The notes under the pieces were generated by a model. The model ran no database searches and was not told where the DNA came from. It was given only the letters and a program-made list of their open reading frames with translations. A stretch of 13,864 bases of DNA, taken from NCBI GenBank assembly GCA_009839585.1, contig VXPI01000080.1:1-13864 (forward strand), read 5' to 3'. A program made the translations under genes and the position numbers. Positions 7,530 through 13,864 of this stretch are shown here, piece by piece. The DNA is from Gammaproteobacteria bacterium. Its GTDB lineage: Bacteria > Pseudomonadota > Gammaproteobacteria > Arenicellales > Poriferihabitantaceae. The stretch's first letter is position 1. Every line of letters begins with the position of its first letter.

Positions 7530-7574
7530 ATGACAACGAGGCGCTATCGCAACGATAGAGGGAGAAAAACATGA
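7530..7574 (+). CDS. Possible 14-codon leader ORF coupled to fabZ
   Basis: An ATG at 7530 opens a 14-codon frame encoding MTTRRYRNDRGRKT, five of whose residues are Arg. It ends in a TGA (7572-7574) that overlaps the fabZ ATG (7571-7573) as ATGA. Only a poor ribosome binding site (AAGTAAG) precedes it. It could be a translated leader peptide or pure chance. Its length and composition alone prove nothing. Confidence 0.2.
   Translation: MTTRRYRNDRGRKT
7544..7558 (+). promoter_or_regulatory. Hairpin touching the fabZ ribosome binding site
   Basis: CTATCG (7544-7549) and CGATAG (7553-7558) pair perfectly as a 6-bp stem with a CAA loop. The 3' arm overlaps the first two bases of the purine-rich AGAGGGAG (7557-7564) before fabZ, so folding could modestly affect access to it. 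Confidence 0.3.
7557..7564 (+). promoter_or_regulatory. Strong ribosome binding site of fabZ
   Basis: AGAGGGAG lies 6 nt before the ATG at 7571. It is the clearest Shine-Dalgarno sequence in the window, in contrast to the weak ones before skp and lpxD. Confidence 0.65.
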
Positions 7575-8035
7575 CAGGCCGCAAGAATATCGATATCCAT
7601 AAAATCAGGAAAATCCTGCCCCACCGTTATCCATTTCTGCTCGTAGACCGTGTGCTTGATTATCGGCATGGGGAATCATTGACTGCACTGAAGAATGTGA
7701 CGGTGAATGAGCCGTTCTTTCAGGGGCATTTTCCGGAGCATCCAGTTTTCCCGGGAGTGCTGATTCTGGAGGCACTGGCTCAGGCCTCGGCTATCCACGC
7801 TGCTCTGGATATGGGGGATGAGGTCAATGATGAGATTGTTTTTCTGTTTGCGGGCATCGACCATGTTCGGTTCAAGAAGCAGGTAGAGCCAGGAGACTCC
7901 CTGATGCTTAGTGTCAATTGGTCCAACTACAAGCGCCGGATCTGGAAGTATCAGACGACAGCTACGGTTGATGAGAACGTTGCGGCAGTGGCTGAAGTGA
8001 TATTCACCTACCAGGTTGTGTCGGAAGATGGCTGA
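7571..8035 (+). CDS. fabZ: 3-hydroxyacyl-ACP dehydratase FabZ
   Basis: FabZ dehydrates (3R)-hydroxyacyl-ACP to trans-2-enoyl-ACP in fatty acid elongation. It therefore competes with LpxA and LpxD for the same 3-hydroxyacyl-ACP, which explains its place between their genes. The 154-residue protein is a single hot-dog fold. It shows LPHRYPFLLVDRV near the start and the active-site stretch GHFPEHPVFPG, with catalytic H53, followed by EALAQ with catalytic E67. KFKKQVEPGD-type sequence (here VRFKKQVEPGD) follows at about 96-106. The ATG at 7571 has a strong ribosome binding site. The 3' end overlaps the lpxA start by 8 nt, so the two are probably coupled. Confidence 0.97.
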   Translation: MTGRKNIDIHKIRKILPHRYPFLLVDRVLDYRHGESLTALKNVTVNEPFFQGHFPEHPVFPGVLILEALAQASAIHAALDMGDEVNDEIVFLFAGIDHVRFKKQVEPGDSLMLSVNWSNYKRRIWKYQTTATVDENVAAVAEVIFTYQVVSEDG

Positions 8036-8810
8036 CATTCATCCATCAGCGATTATTGATCCTTCGGCGAATCTTGGCGATGGGGTCGTTGTTGGGCCCT
8101 ATTCAATTATTGAAGGAGACGTAAGCATAGGACGGAATACCTGGGTTGGTCCTCATGTAATGATTCGCAAGCATACCGATATCGGTGTTGCGAACCGGAT
8201 TTTCCAGTATTGTTCAATTGGCGAGATGCCGCAACATCAGGGCTATGAAGGCGAACCTACCCGGTTACTGATCGGCGATCGAAACACGATTCGTGAATAT
8301 TCAACCATCAACAGGGGAACCGACACTAGGATAGGAGGGCTGGGCCTAACCCGAATAGGCAACGACAATATACTGATGGCATATACACATATTGCTCATG
8401 ACTGCATTTTGGGTGACCAAACCATATTTGCAAATGGGGCAAGCCTTGCCGGTCATGTTGAGGTTGCCAGTCATGCCATTTTGGGAGGGTTTACCCTGGT
8501 CCATCAATTTTGCCGGGTCGGGAAGCACTGTATCACCGGTATTGGCTGTATATGTCTACAGGACATTCCGCCCTACATTGTCGCAGCCGGTAATCCGGCC
8601 GAACCCCACGGCATCAATAACACCGGGCTCAAACGTCGGGAATTTGACAGCAAAACGATCCAGCTCTTGAATCAGGCCTATCGGATTTTTTATCGCAACG
8701 GCCTGGATATGACCACCGCAGTAGAGAAGATGCGTAATCTTTCAGACGATGAACATGTGCACTCGTTCGCTGATTTTATGACTTGCTCAAAACGCGGCAT
8801 CATTCGCTAG
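8028..8810 (+). CDS. lpxA: UDP-N-acetylglucosamine 3-O-acyltransferase
   Basis: LpxA performs the first step of lipid A synthesis, the reversible transfer of a 3-hydroxyacyl chain from ACP to the 3-OH of UDP-GlcNAc. The product is 260 aa (E. coli 262). Hexapeptide repeats forming a left-handed beta-helix run from IHPSAIIDPSA to about residue 190, followed by a helical C-terminal domain. The catalytic histidine is H124 in THIAHDC, matching E. coli H125. The substrate-contact stretches ANGASLAGHV and GGFTLVHQFC are present, and the protein ends in the typical RGIIR. I chose the ATG at 8028 from family alignment (MADIHPSA). A TTG at 8016 in the same frame would add four residues. The start lies inside fabZ with an 8-nt overlap. 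lpxB follows after an 80-bp gap. Confidence 0.97.
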   Translation: MADIHPSAIIDPSANLGDGVVVGPYSIIEGDVSIGRNTWVGPHVMIRKHTDIGVANRIFQYCSIGEMPQHQGYEGEPTRLLIGDRNTIREYSTINRGTDTRIGGLGLTRIGNDNILMAYTHIAHDCILGDQTIFANGASLAGHVEVASHAILGGFTLVHQFCRVGKHCITGIGCICLQDIPPYIVAAGNPAEPHGINNTGLKRREFDSKTIQLLNQAYRIFYRNGLDMTTAVEKMRNLSDDEHVHSFADFMTCSKRGIIR

Positions 8811-8890
8811 CTGATGGAGTTTCCGAACCAGGTAGATTGGGTTTACGAGGATTGCGGACGGATGTGGGTCTTCGTCAGCAAGCCTTTAGC
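8811..8890 (+). other. 80-bp lpxA-lpxB spacer with a possible long-range stem
   Basis: GCTGATGGA (8810-8818) can pair with TTCGTCAGC (8871-8879), including two G-U pairs, which would close almost the entire gap into one structure. The lpxB frame is open through the spacer back to a TTG at 8783. No clear promoter or terminator is visible. In E. coli lpxA and lpxB are nearly contiguous, so this spacer is longer than that arrangement. Confidence 0.25.
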
Positions 8891-10051
8891 ATGAATTCCG
8901 ATCGGTCAGTGCTGGTTGGTATTGTTGCTGGAGAGCTGTCGGGAGATGCCTTGGGATCCCGGTTTATCTCTGAATTCAAGACCCTTTATCCGAATGCCTG
9001 CTTTATTGGCGTGGGTGGTCCAAGAATGCGCGAAGCGGGATGTCAAATACTGTACGAGATGGGAGAGATCGGCTTGATGGGGCTGGACGATTTGTCCGCC
9101 CGCCTGATCTCGATACTCAGGGTTCGACATTCCGTGTATAGTAAACTGGTTTCAAAAAACCCCGATGTATTTATTGGGGTGGATGTGCCCGACTTTAATC
9201 TGACACTGGCAGGGAGGCTCAAGAAACGTGGAATACCGACTGTTCATTATGTGAGCCCAACTGTATGGGCATGGAGGGAGTATCGAATTCGCAAGATTCG
9301 TCGAGCTATTGATCGAATGCTGGTGCTGTTTCCGTTCGAAGCCAGCTATTACAAAAAACATCAGGTTCCGGCCAGTTTTGTCGGTCATCCAATTGCTGAC
9401 CAGATCCAAAAACCGGATCGGGAACAGGCCAGATGCAGGCTGGGCCTGGATGTCGAGGAAGGACATTGTCTGCTTGCATTAATGCCGGGTAGCCGAAGTC
9501 ATGAGATATTGAGACATGGCAAGATCATGATTGAAGCAGCTCGGTTATTGTTTCAATCAGACCCGAATTTCCGGTTTGTATTGCCGTTTGCAAGCCCTCG
9601 AATGCGACAGGTATTTCATGATCAATTTGGAGAAGTTGCAGATTTGCCGATCATGTTTCTTGATGGTCGTTCACGAGAAGTACTGGAAGCGAGTGATTTC
9701 GCAGTGGTGGCTTCAGGCACTGCCTCTTTGGAAGCAGCATTGATGGAGCGTCGACATGTCGTGGTTTACAAGGTTTCTCTGGTAACCTGGGTTGTTTTCA
9801 GCATGCTAAGAAAAGTTGACTACTATTCAATGCCTAACCATCTTTTGTCCAGGCCAGCGATTCCTGAACTGATTCAGGGTCGTGCAACAGCCGAACACAT
9901 TTTTGAAGCTGTTCGAAAACTGATGAATGATACGGAACAGGTCAAATGGTTTGAGCGTGAATTTCGTGCCTTGCGTCACCAGCTTCAGACGAATGCCAGT
10001 CAGAAGGCTGCACGGTGTGTCGCAGATATGCTTGGTAGAAGCGGGTGTTGA
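8891..10051 (+). CDS. lpxB: Lipid-A-disaccharide synthase
   Basis: LpxB is a family-19 glycosyltransferase acting at the inner-membrane surface. It joins UDP-2,3-diacylglucosamine and lipid X into the beta-1',6-linked lipid A disaccharide. The 386-residue product (E. coli 382) has VAGELSGD at 12-19 and GVGGPRM at about 40-46. GVDVPDFN is at 96-103, with D98 matching the essential Asp of E. coli. HYVSPTVWAWR is at about 118-128. The C-terminal nucleotide-sugar half shows MPGSRSHEI and ASGTASLEAAL. I chose the ATG at 8891 because it aligns with family N-termini. Its ribosome binding site is weak, and a GTG at 8864 would add nine residues. The end overlaps rnhB. No LpxH or LpxI gene for the intervening step is in the window. 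Confidence 0.96.
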   Translation: MNSDRSVLVGIVAGELSGDALGSRFISEFKTLYPNACFIGVGGPRMREAGCQILYEMGEIGLMGLDDLSARLISILRVRHSVYSKLVSKNPDVFIGVDVPDFNLTLAGRLKKRGIPTVHYVSPTVWAWREYRIRKIRRAIDRMLVLFPFEASYYKKHQVPASFVGHPIADQIQKPDREQARCRLGLDVEEGHCLLALMPGSRSHEILRHGKIMIEAARLLFQSDPNFRFVLPFASPRMRQVFHDQFGEVADLPIMFLDGRSREVLEASDFAVVASGTASLEAALMERRHVVVYKVSLVTWVVFSMLRKVDYYSMPNHLLSRPAIPELIQGRATAEHIFEAVRKLMNDTEQVKWFEREFRALRHQLQTNASQKAARCVADMLGRSGC

Positions 10052-10608
10052 TCGCTGGCGTCGATGAAGCGGGTAGGGGGCCGATTGCCGGTGACGTATT
10101 CGCAGCAGCAGTAATACTGAGCCAAGATCAGTTAATCCATGGTCTGGATGATTCAAAAAAGCTTTCACACAAGAGACGGAGTGAATTGGAACTCGAGATC
10201 AAGCAGCGAGCAGTTGCCTGGAATGTCGAGCAAGTGCCTGTACAGGTGATTGACGAGATCAATATACTGCAGGCAAGTCTGCTTGCCATGAAGAATGCGG
10301 TGAATGGACTGGGCCGGGAAATTGATCTGGTCCGGGTAGATGGGTGCCATGCGATTGAGGTGGATTGCCCCTGTGAAGCAATTGTCAGAGGTGATCAGTT
10401 GCATGAGGAAATTGCTGCGGCTTCCATTCTTGCGAAAGTAGCCAGAGACCGTTATATGCTGGAATTGGCAGAGCGTTTCCCCGGGTACGGGTTTGATCGA
10501 CACAAAGGCTATCCCACGGTTCATCATATTCAGGCACTGCACGCTCTGGGCATCACCGATTTTCACAGAAGGAGCTTCGGTCCGGTTAAGTCGATGGTTT
10601 GTCAGTGA
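10045..10608 (+). CDS. rnhB: Ribonuclease HII
   Basis: RNase HII cuts RNA in RNA-DNA hybrids and nicks 5' of single ribonucleotides embedded in DNA, starting ribonucleotide excision repair. The 187-residue protein (E. coli 198) begins with GVDEAGRGP, giving catalytic D7 and E8. GLDDSKKLS follows at 33-41. VDG at 98-100 supplies D99, and RGD at 115-117 supplies D117, completing the DEDD metal site. AASILAKVARD follows, and the protein ends with HRRSFGPV near the C-terminus. The start is GTG 10045 (7-nt overlap with lpxB) or TTG 10048 (4-nt overlap); the difference is one residue. The stop overlaps the dnaE start as GTGA. Its place between lpxB and dnaE is standard for the class. Confidence 0.96.
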   Translation: MLIAGVDEAGRGPIAGDVFAAAVILSQDQLIHGLDDSKKLSHKRRSELELEIKQRAVAWNVEQVPVQVIDEINILQASLLAMKNAVNGLGREIDLVRVDGCHAIEVDCPCEAIVRGDQLHEEIAAASILAKVARDRYMLELAERFPGYGFDRHKGYPTVHHIQALHALGITDFHRRSFGPVKSMVCQ

Positions 10609-13600
10609 AAGAGTTTGTCCACCTCAATATTCACTCTGAGTATTCGATATCGGATGGCATTGTCCGAATTGATGATCTGGTGAGTCAATGTGGGAAGTTT
10701 GGGCAACCGGCAGTTGCCCTGACTGATCTGAACAATATGTATGCCCTGGTCAAGTTTTACCGGTCCTGTGTGAAAGCCGGAGTAAAACCGATTATTGGCT
10801 GTGATGTCCGGGTTGCGCATCCAGGTTCTCCGAATCAGCACCGAATGATTCTGCTCTGTCAGAACAATGCGGGATACCTTAATCTCAACCGTCTGCTGAC
10901 GGATGTCTATCTGGACAGGGGGCGATCTTCAAACCCCTATATTGAGTGGACGGAGATTAATGATCGGTCAGAAGGGCTATTGTGTGTGCTTGATGACCGG
11001 GAAGGGCCGCTGGCCACTCTGGATGAAGAACTGGATGACAGGCTGTGTTTAAACGTACTGGGTGAGTACCGGAAGATTTTTAATGATCGTCTTTACATGG
11101 CGGTTAGCCGGGTTGGCTGGCAGTATGAGGAGTCATATATCGCTCTTGCCGTGAAGCTCTCGCTTCAGTCAGATATACCGATCGTTGCCACGAACCGTGT
11201 AGTTTTTCTGAATCACGATGATTTTGAAGCACATGAGATCAGGACCTGCATCAACAACAAGCATATTCTGGATGACAAAAAACGGCAACGAAACTACACT
11301 GCCGAGCAATATTTTCGTTCCTCACAGGAAATGGAAGAGTTATTCAAGGATGTTCCAGTGGCGCTTGAGAACACCGCGGAAGTGGCAAAACGCTGCAATC
11401 TGTTTGTTGAATTTGGCAAGGACTACCTGCCCAAATTTCCAGGAACCGGGGACAAGCCTGAAGAGCAATTGCTGCGGGAGAAATCCAGGCAGGGCTTGTA
11501 CAGGCTGTTTGATCAGTCTGAGATACGGGATGCCGAGGGTAAACCGCTGCTTGATGATGTCTATGTCAACCGTCTTGAGATGGAGCTTGAGGTTATCACC
11601 AAGATGGGTTTTTCCGGTTACTTCCTGATTGTGGCTGACTTTATCGAGTGGTCGAGGAATAATGGAATCCCGGTTGGTCCGGGTCGTGGCTCAGGGGCTG
11701 GCTCCCTGGTTGCCTGGGCCACGGGAATTACCCGTCTTGATCCAATCAGGCACGACTTGATTTTCGAACGCTTCCTCAACCCTGACCGAATTTCACTACC
11801 GGATTTCGATATTGATTTTTGTGTTGATGGACGCGACCGGGTTATTGAATATGTCTCGGAAACCTATGGAAAGGGTCAAGTCGCCCAGATTATCACCTTT
11901 GGCACTATGGCAGCCAAGGCTGCAGTGAGAGATGTCGGTCGTGTGCTTGGATTGCCTTATGGATTTGTTGATCAGATTGCCAGGCTGATTCCCTATGATC
12001 TAGGCATAACGCTGAAAAAAGCGCTTTCTGGTGAAGCAGAACTAGAGCGGCGTTATCAGGAAGAACCGCAAGTGAAGACCCTGATTGACAGGGCTATGGA
12101 ACTTGAGGGTATCGCGCGTAACGTTGGAAAGCATGCCGGTGGCGTGGTGATTGCTCCTAGTCCCCTGATTGAATTCACGCCGCTATATTCCGATGCTCAC
12201 TTGAATCAGGCGATTACGCAATTTGACAAGGACGATCTTGAAACAATCGGTCTCGTCAAATTTGACTTTCTAGGGCTTAGAACCCTGACCATTATTGAAA
12301 GGGCAGTGAAACTGATCAACCGGGAAAGAGCAAAAAGCGGTCAGGAGATGCTTGATATAGACAGTCTGCCGCTTGATGATGAAAAGGCCTACCGTCTGAT
12401 TCAAAGCGGTCGCACCATGGCAATTTTTCAGCTTGAGTCACAAGGCATGAGAAAGTTAATTATGAGAGCCTGTCCGACTACGTTTGAAGACCTGACTGCC
12501 TTGATTGCGATGTACAGGCCGGGGCCTCTTCAGTCGGGGATGGTTGATGACTATATTGACAGGAAGGCGGGTACAAAGCAGGTCGAATATCTTGATCAGC
12601 GTCTTGAACCGACCCTCAAATCGACGTACGGAGTGATTCTTTATCAGGAGCAGGTGATGAAGACAGCGCAGACACTTGCCGGATATACCTTGGGAGAAGC
12701 TGACATCTTGCGCAAGGCAATGGGCAAGAAACTGCCGGCAGAGATGGAGAAACAACGCGAAATATTCGTCTCGGGTGCGATCAAGCAGGGGGCTGAGGAA
12801 CGGTTGGCCGGTGATATTTTTGATCTAATGGAAAAGTTCGCAGGATATGGATTCAACAAGTCACATTCGGCTGCATATGCTCTGGTTGCCTATCAGACAG
12901 CATGGCTGAAGGCCCATTATCCGGCTGCATTCATGGCTGCAACCCTGACTTCGGAGATCAGCGATACGGATAAGGTCGTTGCCTATCTGGCCGAGTGCAG
13001 GGCCATGGGACTGGAAGTCAATCCTCCCCATATCAACACGAGTTATTATGATTTCCGGCCCCTTGACGAGACGACAATCTCTTATGGTCTGGGATCCATC
13101 AAGGGAATCGGCAAGGGCTTGATTGAGGAGCTGTCTACCGAACGGGACACCAATGGTGATTATCAGGATTTGTGTGATATATGCGAACGATCTGATGTGA
13201 AAAACCTGAACAAGAGAACCCTGGAATCGCTGGCAAAGAGCGGGGCCCTGGATAGTATGGGGCTTAACCGTTCTTCTCTTGTTGCCAACATTCCGGACAT
13301 GGTGAATGCGGCTGCAAAGAAGCAGGATGATTCGGCTACGGGCCAGATTGACCTGCTGGGCATGACCAACCAGGAGTTCATGCGTCCTGAACCCGATATA
13401 CTCCCGGAATGGCCGGAAATGGAACGTTTAACGCATGAAAAGGATGTTTTGGGATTTTATCTGACCGGACATCCGATTGACCTCCACAAGTCGGAGTTGA
13501 AGCAGGTGATACCGGAAGATTTTTCCGAACTTGACCTGAGTAGCCGGAAAAAGGGAATGTTCGCGGGTATTGTCACGGACACTAGAAACATTGAATCAAG

Positions 13601-13864
13601 AAAGGGTCGAATTGGACTGGTAACCCTGGAAGATGCCGAGCACCAAATAGAGATTCGATTGTTTCCCGAAAAATACAGGGAATTGATGGGCAAGATCGAA
13701 AAAGATAGGGTGTTGATTGCCATTGGCGAGTGGGACCATAATGAATTGATTGACCGTTATCAACTGAATGCCAACATGCTTATGGATATGGAAGAGTTGA
13801 GAAACGAGGGTCTGATCGCCCTGGAGCTGGTATGGCAGGAGACTTCCCTTAATGAGAATGCGTT
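10605..13864 (+). CDS. dnaE: DNA polymerase III alpha subunit, 3' end cut off
   Basis: DnaE is the replicative polymerase catalytic subunit. The frame is open for 1086 codons from GTG 10605 to the window edge with no stop; E. coli DnaE has 1160 residues, so about 75 are missing. The N-terminal PHP domain starts with FVHLNIHSEYS and continues through ALTDLNNMYALVKFY. The polymerase core has PVGPGRGSGAGSLVAW and then PDFDIDF with catalytic D402 and D404. The third catalytic Asp is D554 in KFDFLGL. These are one residue from E. coli D401, D403 and D555. A helix-hairpin-helix-like GSIKGIGKG lies at about 830. The probable beta-clamp binding motif is QIDLL at 914-918, followed by an OB fold from about 985. 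GTG overlaps the rnhB stop (GTGA), with no strong ribosome binding site, so coupled translation is likely. Confidence 0.97.
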   Translation, partial: MKEFVHLNIHSEYSISDGIVRIDDLVSQCGKFGQPAVALTDLNNMYALVKFYRSCVKAGVKPIIGCDVRVAHPGSPNQHRMILLCQNNAGYLNLNRLLTDVYLDRGRSSNPYIEWTEINDRSEGLLCVLDDREGPLATLDEELDDRLCLNVLGEYRKIFNDRLYMAVSRVGWQYEESYIALAVKLSLQSDIPIVATNRVVFLNHDDFEAHEIRTCINNKHILDDKKRQRNYTAEQYFRSSQEMEELFKDVPVALENTAEVAKRCNLFVEFGKDYLPKFPGTGDKPEEQLLREKSRQGLYRLFDQSEIRDAEGKPLLDDVYVNRLEMELEVITKMGFSGYFLIVADFIEWSRNNGIPVGPGRGSGAGSLVAWATGITRLDPIRHDLIFERFLNPDRISLPDFDIDFCVDGRDRVIEYVSETYGKGQVAQIITFGTMAAKAAVRDVGRVLGLPYGFVDQIARLIPYDLGITLKKALSGEAELERRYQEEPQVKTLIDRAMELEGIARNVGKHAGGVVIAPSPLIEFTPLYSDAHLNQAITQFDKDDLETIGLVKFDFLGLRTLTIIERAVKLINRERAKSGQEMLDIDSLPLDDEKAYRLIQSGRTMAIFQLESQGMRKLIMRACPTTFEDLTALIAMYRPGPLQSGMVDDYIDRKAGTKQVEYLDQRLEPTLKSTYGVILYQEQVMKTAQTLAGYTLGEADILRKAMGKKLPAEMEKQREIFVSGAIKQGAEERLAGDIFDLMEKFAGYGFNKSHSAAYALVAYQTAWLKAHYPAAFMAATLTSEISDTDKVVAYLAECRAMGLEVNPPHINTSYYDFRPLDETTISYGLGSIKGIGKGLIEELSTERDTNGDYQDLCDICERSDVKNLNKRTLESLAKSGALDSMGLNRSSLVANIPDMVNAAAKKQDDSATGQIDLLGMTNQEFMRPEPDILPEWPEMERLTHEKDVLGFYLTGHPIDLHKSELKQVIPEDFSELDLSSRKKGMFAGIVTDTRNIESRKGRIGLVTLEDAEHQIEIRLFPEKYRELMGKIEKDRVLIAIGEWDHNELIDRYQLNANMLMDMEELRNEGLIALELVWQETSLNENA

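Noticed and set aside
11218..11628. 136-codon plus-strand frame inside dnaE
   Set aside because: It is out of frame within the conserved polymerase gene, whose own frame is open and carries all catalytic motifs.
1..13864. Novel mobile, defence or biosynthetic system
   Set aside because: Every substantial open frame is accounted for by a conserved housekeeping gene in the standard order. No foreign gene, direct-repeat array, integrase, transposase, toxin-antitoxin pair or RNA gene is visible.

Overview
The window holds eleven tightly packed protein-coding genes, all on the + strand, plus what may be the last five codons of another at the left edge. The order is cdsA - dxr(ispC) - rseP - bamA - skp - lpxD - fabZ - lpxA - lpxB - rnhB - dnaE. 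This is the well-known envelope-biogenesis cluster of Gammaproteobacteria, and dnaE directly after rnhB points to that class. The proteins match their E. coli relatives closely in length and catalytic positions (Dxr D150/E152, RseP H22-E23-H26, LpxB D98, DnaE D402/D404/D554). The divergence, the non-ATG starts (GTG cdsA, TTG rseP, GTG or TTG rnhB, GTG dnaE) and the shorter BamA suggest a non-enteric gammaproteobacterium. I cannot name the genus.

Layout: 1-825 is the possible uppS tail and cdsA (phospholipid head-group precursor). 822-2039 is dxr (isoprenoid precursor, needed for the undecaprenyl carrier). 2062-3402 is rseP (site-2 protease of the envelope stress response). After a 160-bp gap, bamA (3563-5878) and skp (5941-6462) encode the outer-membrane protein insertase and its periplasmic chaperone. 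lpxD, fabZ, lpxA and lpxB (6510-10051) carry out early lipid A synthesis and share the 3-hydroxyacyl-ACP pool with fatty acid synthesis. rnhB (10045-10608) and dnaE (10605 to the window edge, incomplete) belong to RNA removal from DNA and to DNA replication. Several junctions overlap by 4-8 nt (cdsA/dxr, fabZ/lpxA, lpxB/rnhB, rnhB/dnaE), which suggests one polycistronic unit with translational coupling.

The genes together make the outer membrane: lipid precursors, lipid A acylation, the beta-barrel assembly machine and its stress-sensing protease. No mobile element, CRISPR array, RNA gene, phage gene or defence gene is visible, and no stretch over 300 bp lacks a gene. I see no undescribed system. 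What deserves a second look is small and sits at the gene junctions: a perfect 9-bp inverted repeat across the skp stop codon, a 14-codon mini-ORF plus hairpin coupled to the fabZ start, a palindrome and hairpin before bamA, and a BamA C-terminus with one residue beyond the usual terminal aromatic.
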